Shown here one piece after another: positions 1 through 5,781 of a stretch of DNA of 20,163 bases; position 1 is the stretch's first letter, and each line of letters opens with the position of its first letter. A program made the position numbers and the translations under genes. This stretch comes from a virus, in the IMG/VR virus record IMGVR_UViG_3300021962_000836, positions 1 to 20,163 of that record; one strand, given 5' to 3'. The notes under the pieces are model-generated. The model did no database searches. It had not been told where the DNA came from and saw only the letters and a program-made list of their open reading frames with translations.

Positions 1-150
1 CTAGACATCACCGAAGAAAGCGATGGAGGAAGATTGTTCCACCCAACCAACATCACAAGTTGCCGAGCAGGTGATCTCCAAAAAGCTGGACAGCTTGTCG
101 AAGCATTAAGAAGAGCCGTGAAAGGAGGGAGCGATGAGCCACAAGGGTGA
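1..150 (+). CDS. C-terminal end of an unknown phage protein (partial)
   Basis: An open frame enters from the left edge and ends at TGA 148-150, giving the last 49 residues of a protein. The visible part contains GGRLFHPTNITSCR followed by a helix-forming charged tail ending in SDEPQG. I do not recognise the family. It sits just upstream of small replication-region genes and a helicase loader, all on the plus strand, so a replication or nucleotide-metabolism role is possible, but that is inference from position only. The stop overlaps the start of the next gene (ATG at 134) by 17 bases, which suggests translational coupling. Start and full length lie outside the window. Confidence 0.6.
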   Translation, partial: LDITEESDGGRLFHPTNITSCRAGDLQKAGQLVEALRRAVKGGSDEPQG

Positions 151-331
151 TTGGTCAAGAGTAAATGACCTAAAAGCATATCAAGATAATTATGAACTCA
201 TTTTCAAACGTCCCAAAGATAGACCCGAACAAGTTCAAGTTTGTCCCCAGCAGAGTAGCCGACCCGATCAACAAGGAGAAGATCGGCAAGAAGGTGATGC
301 TGCTGCCAGAGACACACAGACGCATACATAA
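134..331 (+). CDS. Small phage protein of the MSHKGDWSR type
   Basis: This 65-residue frame starts at ATG 134 behind a strong SD, AGGAGGG at 123-129. Its first 25 residues (MSHKGDWSRVNDLKAYQDNYELIF) look like a short conserved phage protein with no known function, recalled from experience rather than checked. The rest is rich in Gln, Arg and Asp and looks like the out-of-frame reading of the next gene, which begins at 192 and overlaps by 140 bases. Either the two genes really overlap, or the N-terminal part is joined to the 192 frame by a +1 shift. The start is well supported; the long C-terminal tail is doubtful. Confidence 0.5.
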   Translation: MSHKGDWSRVNDLKAYQDNYELIFKRPKDRPEQVQVCPQQSSRPDQQGEDRQEGDAAARDTQTHT

Positions 332-548
332 GCTGGCTTGCTCTAAGGGTATCTCATTCAGCTCTGCCCTAGAGCTTATGCTTGACACAGAAGAAGCTAA
401 GACACTAGCACCCTCCCAGGTGAACGATTGGATTAAGAATGTCCAAGCACCGAAGGAGCAGGGCTATGCTTCCTACCATATATTTACCAAACCACAAACA
501 AGGAGACAAGCGAATGGCAACACTAAGAAGATTCCCCGCAAGACTTAA
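192..548 (+). CDS. Hypothetical 118-residue protein, possible ribbon-helix-helix-like core
   Basis: The middle of this protein, KKVMLLPETHRRIHKLA followed by ISFSSALELML, reads like a strand-helix-helix DNA-binding fold (a short strand, a helix after a Thr/His turn, and a second helix after a Ser-rich turn). That is inference from pattern, with no domain search. The start at ATG 192 has no clear SD and lies inside the 134 gene, so translation is probably coupled to it. The C-terminus overlaps the helicase-loader gene at 514 by 35 bases, and the last 25 or so residues are basic and look unstructured. Its location directly before a DnaC-like loader suggests a replication accessory role. Confidence 0.6.
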   Translation: MNSFSNVPKIDPNKFKFVPSRVADPINKEKIGKKVMLLPETHRRIHKLACSKGISFSSALELMLDTEEAKTLAPSQVNDWIKNVQAPKEQGYASYHIFTKPQTRRQANGNTKKIPRKT

Positions 549-1074
549 AGACACAAAGCCAGAGGATTGCGTTGGCGATGGCTGGCTTGCTCATTTCGAA
601 GAAGCACGGAAGCTAATGAAAGATGGGGGCATAGCGGTGTTTGTAGGCGATTGTGGGACAGGCAAGACCAGAATGAGCTACGAACTAGCCAAGCTCCAGA
701 AAGAGCGCACACAGTATGTTTTTGGCGTAAATAAGATCATGCCAGCGACCTACACCACGGCAGACAAGATGCTGGAGGAGCTTAGATCATCTTTCAGCAG
801 CGACAATGACGCTACAAGTGAACGGAATGTTATGGAGGCCTTCTCTGGTGCTTCATTGCTGGTGATTGATGAGCTAGATTCCTGCGTCAAAAGCGAGTAT
901 GGACAGCGAAAGCTAAAGCGAATCATAGATGAACGCTACATGGCAAAGTTACCAACGATCATCATAACCAATCACCCGAAGAACAGGCTCAAGGAGTTGC
1001 TACCTAAGCCTGTGATCTCCAGAATAAATGAGGCTGGTAAAGGTTTTCTCTTTGACTGGAAGAGTTTTAGGTGA
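514..1074 (+). CDS. DnaC-like AAA+ helicase loader
   Basis: This 186-residue ATPase probably loads a replicative helicase onto phage DNA. It has Walker A GDCGTGKT (residues 45-52), Walker B LLVIDELD (115-122), a sensor-I type strand TIIITN (148-153) and a VISR arginine (170) where DnaC/IstB proteins carry the arginine finger. The N-terminal 40 residues are short and lack a zinc-binding cluster, as in phage loaders of this size. I chose ATG 514 because AGGAG lies at 501-505, nine bases upstream. The same frame is open back to 439, but those extra 25 residues are basic and overlap the previous gene. It is the last plus-strand gene before a convergent gap. Confidence 0.85.
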   Translation: MATLRRFPARLKDTKPEDCVGDGWLAHFEEARKLMKDGGIAVFVGDCGTGKTRMSYELAKLQKERTQYVFGVNKIMPATYTTADKMLEELRSSFSSDNDATSERNVMEAFSGASLLVIDELDSCVKSEYGQRKLKRIIDERYMAKLPTIIITNHPKNRLKELLPKPVISRINEAGKGFLFDWKSFR

Positions 1075-1344
1075 AAGCGGGTCGATTTAGATTCTTAAAA
1101 CATTTACATAATGTCGGCTTAAATATACATAAACCTGCTTTTATGTAGCACAAATGAGACATTAAACGGGTTGATTTAAACTTATCAAAAGGATAAAATC
1201 TGACAAAAGGTTGATAATTGTATTCAACCTGTGACGTTTTGTAACGGGTTGGTTGCGTTTTATGCAATTATCTCGCGGTTTAATACGTCACTCTTAACGA
1301 CATATCCGCTTAATCTGTTCTAAAACGTCATATTTGGCGACATA
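1075..1344. other. Convergent intergenic region between replication genes and the late block
   Basis: This gap lies between the plus-strand replication genes and the minus-strand late genes and has no credible gene. It is AT-rich. A GCGGGT/ACGGGTT-type motif recurs at 1077-1089, 1166-1178 and 1244-1256. A weak hairpin has six-base arms GGTTGA (1209-1214) and TCAACC (1224-1229). An inverted pair, TGACGTTTT (1232-1240) and AAAACGTCA (1322-1330), spans its right side. None forms a classic GC-rich terminator with a T tract. It may hold a bidirectional transcription end or an origin-like site, but this is inference. Confidence 0.4.
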
Positions 1345-1346
1345 TC
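1285..1346. repeat. Pair of imperfect 22-base direct repeats, 40 bases apart
   Basis: The units at 1285-1306 and 1325-1346 both begin ACGTCA and end CGACATATC, and they match at 17 of 22 positions by eye. Start-to-start distance is 40 bases, close to four helical turns, which would place bound proteins on the same face of the DNA. The second unit overlaps the stop codon of the winged-helix-like gene. Their function is unknown; they could be protein-binding sites or part of an origin or termination region. Confidence 0.4.
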
Positions 1347-1623
1347 AGACGAAGCGGAATATCTTAGACTGGCGACCATTAACCGCAGCTTTACGCACCG
1401 TAACCACGCCATCCGCTAGTAGTTGGTTCATACGGCGATTTAACGCACTCTCGCCTAGCTTTTGACCCTTACTAGCTAGTTGATCGCCTATCTGAGCCAA
1501 TGTAAATTCATCGGGCTGGATTGGTTGCGATGCGTTGAATTGCTCCTCGATTAGTCGATCTAATGCGCTTAGATGATTCCTTGTGGACTGATCCAAGTTT
1601 CCCCTTCTTTCGTTACGTGCCAT
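1345..1623 (-). CDS. Small winged-helix-like DNA-binding protein
   Basis: The 92-residue product has a C-terminal pattern typical of a winged helix: a helix around FTLAQIGDQLASKG, a recognition-type helix ALNRRMNQLLADG, then a strand-turn-strand VVTVRKAAVNGRQSKIFRFV. This suggests DNA binding, but the family is not identified. It begins at ATG 1623 with AGGAGA nine bases upstream, one of the better ribosome sites in the minus-strand block. Its first 55 bases overlap the metallophosphoesterase gene in another frame, so the two are probably coupled. As the last gene of the late block, it could act as a late regulator or a small accessory protein. Confidence 0.65.
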   Translation of the reverse strand: MARNERRGNLDQSTRNHLSALDRLIEEQFNASQPIQPDEFTLAQIGDQLASKGQKLGESALNRRMNQLLADGVVTVRKAAVNGRQSKIFRFV

Positions 1624-2300
1624 AGTTTTGTGTCTCCTGTTTTAGTGTTAATAATTCCGTATGCAAAACCTTGTCGCCAGCCTAGTTTAGCTGTATGTCT
1701 GTCGGCATATTCCATCTGGTTAATATCACCAATGCAGCCGATTGAATGAGCCTCGCCGCCTTCGATATGTCTAGCGGTATATTGGTTCGGAGCGTGGACG
1801 TGTCCGTGGACGCATTGCCCATACCGCTCAAAATGCATCTTAGCTGGATTAACCCCGCTGTGGAAGCCGTGGATTAGCTTAACCTTGCTATCTGGTAGAG
1901 TTAGATACGCTCCGACTCGGTAAGGAATCCAAGTGATTTTAAGCTGTTTAAACTTGCGTATAGATGAATCAACTAAACCTTGACAATGATCGCGCATAAC
2001 GCCATTGGACTTGCTACTAGCCCATTCCCAGATTCGTGCATCGTGGTTTCCTAAAGTAAGTAGGTTCGGGCGGTATGTCTCCAGGTATCTAATCCCAGCT
2101 TGGTAATCTTCTGATATGCTGCGAGTTTGATCGTTTAAACTTGCTCCTCCTCTAAGTGGTGCGAAATCCCATACGTCCCCTAAATCAACCCGAATATGTG
2201 GCTTCCATGTATCACAAAACCCCATCAATTTAGACAATGACTCTTTGTGAATAAGCTCGCCGTGACTATCTGCGGCTATGATAAATCTTTTAAAGCTCAT
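1569..2300 (-). CDS. Calcineurin-like metallophosphoesterase
   Basis: The 243-residue protein carries the full metallophosphoesterase signature: D-x-H (Asp11, His13), GD in DLGDVWDF (Asp42), GNHD (residues 84-87), an IHGFH histidine region (144-147) and GHVH (166-169). These residues bind two metal ions and hydrolyse phosphomono- or diesters. The substrate cannot be read from the sequence; phage members include nucleotide and DNA-end phosphatases and phosphodiesterases. It starts at ATG 2300, one base after the stop of the zincin-like gene, and overlaps the winged-helix-like gene at its 3' end. It lies just after the lysis cassette, an odd place for a nucleic-acid enzyme. Confidence 0.88.
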   Translation of the reverse strand: MSFKRFIIAADSHGELIHKESLSKLMGFCDTWKPHIRVDLGDVWDFAPLRGGASLNDQTRSISEDYQAGIRYLETYRPNLLTLGNHDARIWEWASSKSNGVMRDHCQGLVDSSIRKFKQLKITWIPYRVGAYLTLPDSKVKLIHGFHSGVNPAKMHFERYGQCVHGHVHAPNQYTARHIEGGEAHSIGCIGDINQMEYADRHTAKLGWRQGFAYGIINTKTGDTKLWHVTKEGETWISPQGII

Positions 2301-2301
2301 A

Positions 2302-2589
2302 TTATTTTAATTTTAATGATTCGTAAGCTGGCCAAAAGACCTCATCGACACATCGAACGATTGGTTCTTGATCGTATTTTTCGCCCCAACCCACTCCAGA
2401 TATGAGTAAAGAGGCTTCCAACATTTCATGCCGTAAAGTGATAAGGATTTCTCTGTCCTTCTTAATCGTATTTGAAATCCAGATAGTTCTGCTTTCATGT
2501 TCGTATTGCCCATATGCTTCTTCTAGCTTGCCAACTTTAATCTTAACACGTTGCCCCGCTATCTTGATGCTCGTAGGTAGTTTCATCAT
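2302..2589 (-). CDS. Zincin-like small protein with an HExxE motif
   Basis: This 95-residue protein has a LRHEMLEA helix (His54, Glu55, Glu58) followed by a C-terminal helix PIVRCVDEVF, the arrangement of small phage proteins related to ImmA/SprT-type zinc peptidases. Classical members have HExxH; here the second histidine position is Glu58, so metal binding may be altered or activity lost. I place the start at ATG 2589 (or the adjacent ATG 2586), directly after the amidase stop at 2591-2593. A longer frame to 2637 would overlap the amidase and starts with a low-complexity stretch. It lies between amidase and phosphoesterase in a coupled run. Peptidase activity is inference. Confidence 0.6.
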   Translation of the reverse strand: MMKLPTSIKIAGQRVKIKVGKLEEAYGQYEHESRTIWISNTIKKDREILITLRHEMLEASLLISGVGWGEKYDQEPIVRCVDEVFWPAYESLKLK

Positions 2590-2590
2590 A

Positions 2591-3151
2591 TTATACGTTG
2601 ATACATTGTTTGATTGCTTTTGCGTATGCTTCTGCAATTCCCTTTACGTTGATTCTGGAACAATCCAAAACCGATGACCCGAAGAATGGTTCAAGTATCA
2701 AAGCAGGGCAATGGGTAAGCTCCAGGAACTTGCCGCCACGATCCTTCTTGGTGATCGCCTTTACCCCACGCGATTTAATGGTTGGAAACTCCTTTGAGAA
2801 CTCCGAATCAAACTTCTTAGCAATCCTTCCACCAATCAAAGATGTATGCCAGTAAAGCCATTCATGCCCAGTAGCTTCTGGTGATGCCGAGTTGAAATGC
2901 AGCTCGATAGCTAGAGATGCCTTAGCTTCCTTTACCTGCCTAGCTATATCAGCCATCGCTGACCCGTAGCCATTGCCCTTATAATCATTTAGGATAACCG
3001 ATTTAATCCCATTTAAATCCAGCACATCCCGAAGTTCACTTGCGACCTTTAAATTAAAGTCGCGCTCATTGATCTTCAGCGTAGGACTATAAGCCCCGCC
3101 ATCATAACGCCCGTTGATCTTGCGGCTGTGTCCTATGCAGATTGCAATCAT
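2591..3151 (-). CDS. N-acetylmuramoyl-L-alanine amidase (endolysin)
   Basis: The 186-residue enzyme should cut the amide bond between N-acetylmuramic acid and L-alanine in peptidoglycan, giving host lysis. It follows the Amidase_3 pattern: CIGHSRK with zinc ligand His8, INER with zinc ligand Glu29, ELHFNSA with zinc ligand His85, and ILEPFFG with catalytic Glu154. There is no cell-wall binding domain or signal peptide, so it should need a holin to reach the wall. I chose ATG 3151 because GGAG lies just upstream and the ATG overlaps the stop of the 33-residue peptide as ATGA. A TTG three codons earlier is less likely. The length fits a single-domain endolysin. Confidence 0.88.
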   Translation of the reverse strand: MIAICIGHSRKINGRYDGGAYSPTLKINERDFNLKVASELRDVLDLNGIKSVILNDYKGNGYGSAMADIARQVKEAKASLAIELHFNSASPEATGHEWLYWHTSLIGGRIAKKFDSEFSKEFPTIKSRGVKAITKKDRGGKFLELTHCPALILEPFFGSSVLDCSRINVKGIAEAYAKAIKQCINV

Positions 3152-3249
3152 AATCTCCAATAAACGTAAGTTAATAGAGCTAATACCAACAAAGCTAGAA
3201 TTTCTGGCATCACGGTATCGGTTTCGTCATCGTTAGGTTCAAGGTTCAT
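3148..3249 (-). CDS. 33-residue single-pass membrane peptide in the lysis cassette
   Basis: This tiny gene encodes an acidic N-terminus (MNLEPNDDETDTV) followed by one hydrophobic segment (about residues 15-32, PEILALLVLALLTYVYWRL). The ATG at 3249 overlaps the stop of the lipoprotein gene as ATGA, and its stop overlaps the amidase ATG as ATGA, so it is stitched between them by translational coupling on both sides. That arrangement, more than the composition, argues it is real. By topology it could be an accessory holin, antiholin or pinholin-like peptide, but no family is recognised. Confidence 0.6.
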   Translation of the reverse strand: MNLEPNDDETDTVMPEILALLVLALLTYVYWRL

Positions 3250-3473
3250 TTCAGTATGGCTGCGTCTCGATACGATGCGTCTGAATGGAACTTTTGTCCA
3301 CGCCCTTCTAATTGCCCTTCCTCAAACTGGTATATCTGCCCCAGCTTCAGGTGGATTGTCGGGGGGTCGTAAAGCGATGACTGCGCGTAGCTTTCTTTGT
3401 CTCCTAGCCTCAAGACGCTTGACCCGCAGTTTGGCAGCAGGACTACCATCATCAATGCAATCGTATATTTCAT
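3246..3473 (-). CDS. Probable outer-membrane lipoprotein, o-spanin-like (Rz1 type)
   Basis: The 75-residue product starts MKYTIALMMVVLLPNC, a lysine then a hydrophobic stretch ending in a cysteine followed by Gly-Ser-Ser, as in a lipoprotein signal peptide, although Pro-Asn before the Cys is a poor lipobox. The mature part has DPPT and a C-terminal region around IYQFEEGQLEGRGQKFHSD that resembles a conserved but uncharacterised protein seen in phage lysis regions (recollection only). Its first 152 bases lie inside the preceding i-spanin-like gene in another frame, the hallmark of Rz/Rz1 pairs. The role, fusing inner and outer membranes at the end of lysis, is inferred and implies a Gram-negative host. 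Confidence 0.58.
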   Translation of the reverse strand: MKYTIALMMVVLLPNCGSSVLRLGDKESYAQSSLYDPPTIHLKLGQIYQFEEGQLEGRGQKFHSDASYRDAAILK

Positions 3474-3564
3474 CTTCTAATGTGTCTAGTTCTCGTTCCG
3501 CACCCGTCTGCACCCAGAGGATGTAGGCTTGTAATGCGAGGGTTATGGTTTGTATTAAGCTCAA
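3322..3564 (-). CDS. Probable i-spanin-like protein (Rz type)
   Basis: The 80-residue product has a hydrophobic N-terminus (LIQTITLALQAYILWVQ) followed by a highly charged region with coiled-coil-like spacing (ERELDTLEDEIYDCIDD, then KLRVKRLEARRQRKLRAVIA) and a proline-rich end. This is the layout of an inner-membrane spanin. The frame opens with TTG at 3564, which shares bases with the stop of the upstream holin gene (TTGA), so coupling is likely; no ATG is available upstream of the conserved part. Its 3' half overlaps the lipoprotein gene. Another reading is a small conserved phage protein of unknown function, so the spanin call rests on context and topology. Confidence 0.55.
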   Translation of the reverse strand: MSLIQTITLALQAYILWVQTGAERELDTLEDEIYDCIDDGSPAAKLRVKRLEARRQRKLRAVIALRPPDNPPEAGADIPV

Positions 3565-3722
3565 TCCTTTTTAAAGGTATTGATTAGCCCGATTGCAGCG
3601 AGTCCAGCAGCAATGATGGCACTAGATTGCTCTGGGCTAACTGTGATGCCAAAAGCTGTTGCGATAGCAATAAGACCACGCCAGGTGGATTCTTGTTTTA
3701 GATATTCAATGATGATTTTCAT
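3561..3722 (-). CDS. Holin-like protein, 53 residues
   Basis: The product begins MKIIIEYLKQESTWRG and has two short hydrophobic segments, LIAIATAFGITV (about 17-28) and AIIAAGLAAIGLINTF (about 35-50), with a lysine-rich tail. I recognise the QESTWRG plus hairpin layout from small phage holins; this is recall, not a search. Holins form the membrane lesions that let the endolysin reach the wall. The ATG at 3722 lacks an SD and follows an AT-rich leader; a sigma70-like promoter lies at 3759-3786. The stop TGA at 3561-3563 overlaps the TTG of the spanin-like gene. It opens the tightly packed lysis cassette. Confidence 0.72.
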   Translation of the reverse strand: MKIIIEYLKQESTWRGLIAIATAFGITVSPEQSSAIIAAGLAAIGLINTFKKD

Positions 3723-3758
3723 TTGATTATTTGATTATACGTTTAATAGGCAAAGGCG

Positions 3759-3786
3759 AATCTAACCTTTCCTAAAGGGTTGTCAA
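3759..3786 (-). promoter_or_regulatory. Candidate sigma70-type promoter for the lysis cassette
   Basis: On the minus strand TTGACA (plus-strand 3781-3786) is a perfect -35 element. It is followed after 16 bases by TAGATT (3759-3764), a four-of-six match to the -10 consensus. It lies in the 88-base gap between the two holin-like genes and would produce a transcript beginning some 30 bases before the 53-residue holin gene. A short imperfect hairpin (AACCTTT/AAAGGGTT, 3764-3782) lies within the spacer. The evidence is the sequence match and position only. Confidence 0.4.
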
Positions 3787-3810
3787 GACTATTCCCAAGG
3801 AAATAATTGT

Positions 3811-3993
3811 TTATCTTCTCTTTCTTGCAAAATTAAACAAGGTTATCAAGCCAACCAAGATACCAATTACCCCGCCAGTAATCCTAACCCCATACTCAAA
3901 CTGCTCCTGAAACGTGCTAATCACGCCTAATAATGACGCGACAGTTCCGATTGCCCCGTTGACCAGATTATACAGATGAGAATGTTCGTTCAT
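3811..3993 (-). CDS. Second small membrane protein, holin or antiholin candidate
   Basis: The 60-residue protein has a hydrophilic N-terminus MNEHSHLYNLV, a hydrophobic segment NGAIGTVASLLGVIST (about 12-27), a polar turn FQEQFEYGVR, a second hydrophobic segment ITGGVIGILVGLITLF (about 38-53), and a basic tail NFARKRR. Two membrane segments with a short loop and a basic C-terminus fit a class II holin. It lies just upstream of the other holin-like gene and the amidase, separated by a gap with its own candidate promoter. Two holin-like genes often mean a holin-antiholin pair, but which does what cannot be read here. No SD is visible before ATG 3993. Confidence 0.6.
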   Translation of the reverse strand: MNEHSHLYNLVNGAIGTVASLLGVISTFQEQFEYGVRITGGVIGILVGLITLFNFARKRR

Positions 3994-4016
3994 AACATTA
4001 AGGAATAAGATAAAAA

Positions 4017-4322
4017 TTAAAAGGTCGATGCGTTAGGGTTAATGATAGCTTGTGGGGCTAGGTCTATCCGTGCGTCCAATCCACCAAGTGATACTACAAG
4101 TTGCTCAAATTCTGGGAAGTCCACAGGTGTCAGTCCTTTTCGTAAGTTAGTTGCCATTATTTCATCATCGAAAGGAAGGAATACTTTGCCAGCGTGTGTT
4201 CCTGTGTAAATAGGATAACTCCCAGTAGTCCAGTAATAAGGCAATCCACGGGATTCTTGGGCGTTGCGGATTCCGTCAATGACTGCTTGGGCGGTTTGTA
4301 TGTCTGTAATAAATCCGATCAT
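4017..4322 (-). CDS. Hypothetical 101-residue protein downstream of the tail-associated gene
   Basis: This soluble-looking protein has an N-terminal segment MIGFITDIQTAQAVIDGI, an aromatic middle (LPYYWTTGSYPIYTG) and a LVVSLGGLDARIDL stretch near the end. I do not recognise a family. It starts at ATG 4322, one base after the stop of the 272-residue gene, so the two are very likely translated together, and a role with that protein (assembly helper, small structural protein) is the simplest guess. It has no signal peptide, membrane segment or cysteine. The next gene downstream starts the membrane and lysis group. Confidence 0.6.
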   Translation of the reverse strand: MIGFITDIQTAQAVIDGIRNAQESRGLPYYWTTGSYPIYTGTHAGKVFLPFDDEIMATNLRKGLTPVDFPEFEQLVVSLGGLDARIDLAPQAIINPNASTF

Positions 4323-4323
4323 A

Positions 4324-5142
4324 TTAAGGAAGAGTTAAACCCGTGCAACCTTCAAATAGGTTTTTGAGATTAAGTGAATATGTTTCGTTTTGAGCATCCG
4401 TTAAAGATGTTCCCCAACCGTAAAGGGTGAGCCGTGATGTTGATATAATAACGGGATTAAAAGTTGTTCCACTATCACCTGCTAAATTATATCCCATAGT
4501 AATAACTTCTCCTGTTGGGAATGTTCCAGCAGGGACTGCTACTGATTCTAAAGCTGTATATCCTGATGTGATTCGGCGTGATGTAAGCAACCTTGTTGCA
4601 TCAACACTTGTGCTGATAATACCTGTTGGAACTGCTGCTGGGGTAGTAGAGTTTGCACAATAACTTCTTTGTATTGATGTTGCTGAGTTTTTGCGGATTG
4701 CAGTAAATCTTGAGTTTCCTAATCCCCAATAAGCACCGCCATCAACCGATGCAATTTGAGAAATACCAATAACCGAACTAAAATTTGTTTTAGAGAGTCC
4801 AAGTGTTCCAAAATTACCTGCTCTAAAATAACCCGTAGAACCATTCCCTTGAACGTATCCAGTTCCGTGGGTAACCCCACCAACAAACGTGCCACTAATT
4901 AAGCTAATCATGTCGATAGCGTTGGCAGCAGCTACTCCCCAGATAGGGAAATAAAGGCGTTTTAGACTGGTGTAGTAACTACTTGTTTTTGCAGCTACAT
5001 AAAAATCATCAATCGCATTACGTTGTGTGCTTGTAACAGTTGCACCCGCTGCTTCTACTGCTGCAATATATGCGTTAGCATCAGCATCACCACGGGTTAC
5101 AACCATTGTTTTTCCAAGTGAATATGATAAAGAATAGTTCAT
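4324..5142 (-). CDS. Virion structural protein, candidate tail-associated or receptor-binding protein
   Basis: The 272-residue product has an alpha-helical start (DADANAYIAAVEAAGATVTS, about residues 18-37, then a helix with AIDDFYVAA) followed by a long Gly, Ser and Thr-rich beta-type region, with repeated small-residue turns such as GNGSTGYF, GAYWGLGNSRF and GYNLAGDSG. That layout matches phage structural proteins with a short helical head and a LamG-like or other beta-sandwich C-terminus; the assignment is by appearance only. ATG 5142 has GGAG six bases upstream and overlaps the upstream stop as TAATG. A TTG four codons earlier is also open but is inside the adaptor gene. It may contact the host surface. 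Confidence 0.58.
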   Translation of the reverse strand: MNYSLSYSLGKTMVVTRGDADANAYIAAVEAAGATVTSTQRNAIDDFYVAAKTSSYYTSLKRLYFPIWGVAAANAIDMISLISGTFVGGVTHGTGYVQGNGSTGYFRAGNFGTLGLSKTNFSSVIGISQIASVDGGAYWGLGNSRFTAIRKNSATSIQRSYCANSTTPAAVPTGIISTSVDATRLLTSRRITSGYTALESVAVPAGTFPTGEVITMGYNLAGDSGTTFNPVIISTSRLTLYGWGTSLTDAQNETYSLNLKNLFEGCTGLTLP

Positions 5143-5768
5143 TAGTAGCTCCAACGTGATTGCATATTTGCGTTTGTCTGAATACGGGTGGATACTAATG
5201 CACTAGAACGCATTTCGTCAATACGGATCAACTCATCTGTCAGCTTATCCATAGCCTCGGCATCAGCAATTTGTGATTTTTCCATCTGCCCCTCAGACCT
5301 AAGCCAATCAGAATATGTTCCGTGCGCCAGGTATTCAAACCACTCGTCAGGAATCGAAGAAGTTGTTCCACCTGTTCCGTCACCATAAACGGCGGTTGTT
5401 TGCTTCTTGTAAGTGGCATATGCCGAAGCACTATTCAAGTCACCATCAACAATCTTTGCCCCTGTGAAGTCAACGTAGAAATCAAAGTTCTGTGCGCTGT
5501 CAGCAATATATGGAGCAGACCTGTGGATAATAACAAACGTATCCACGGAATCAAGCCCAGCCTGCGTCCAAGGCACATAGCCATTAACCACATCTCTTTC
5601 CTCACCAACAACTAAGAATCTAGGCCAGAAGTTACTAGCACGGTAAGCTCTCTTAGCACGGCTATTTATCATTGCCTTAATCCTAGGAAGCTCAAGGTTT
5701 GCAAACTCAACTCCACAAAGTGATTTGATTAAAGGCAGAAGATCGGTTGTATAGTCCTTAGTTTGCAT
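5142..5768 (-). CDS. Probable head-tail adaptor (head completion) protein
   Basis: The 208-residue protein begins with a helical section (LLPLIKSLCGVEF, then INSRAKRAYRASNFWPRFL) and ends in a helix-rich region where EWFEYLAHGTYSDWLRSEGQ leads into acidic helices. The LAxGTYxDWLRxEGQ pattern is typical of podovirus and siphovirus adaptor proteins that sit below the portal, which is why I favour this role. No catalytic motif is present. It starts at ATG 5768 without an SD, 13 bases after the small gene upstream, and its stop overlaps the start of the 272-residue structural protein as TAATG. Alternatives are another connector or neck protein. Confidence 0.6.
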   Translation of the reverse strand: MQTKDYTTDLLPLIKSLCGVEFANLELPRIKAMINSRAKRAYRASNFWPRFLVVGEERDVVNGYVPWTQAGLDSVDTFVIIHRSAPYIADSAQNFDFYVDFTGAKIVDGDLNSASAYATYKKQTTAVYGDGTGGTTSSIPDEWFEYLAHGTYSDWLRSEGQMEKSQIADAEAMDKLTDELIRIDEMRSSALVSTRIQTNANMQSRWSY

Positions 5769-5781
5769 ATTGTGTTAATGG

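Noticed and set aside
439-513. Extra N-terminal 25 codons on the helicase loader
   Set aside because: AGGAG nine bases before ATG 514 and the basic, unpatterned extension favour the shorter start.
1067-1267. 66-codon minus-strand frame in the convergent gap
   Set aside because: It would begin with TTG, overlap the end of the helicase loader and encode a Cys/Phe-rich sequence without pattern. It looks like noise in an AT-rich gap.
3734-3739. Perfect TATAAT on the minus strand just before the 53-residue holin gene
   Set aside because: No suitable -35 lies 16-18 bases upstream and a start from it would leave almost no leader; TTGACA-16-TAGATT is the better promoter candidate.
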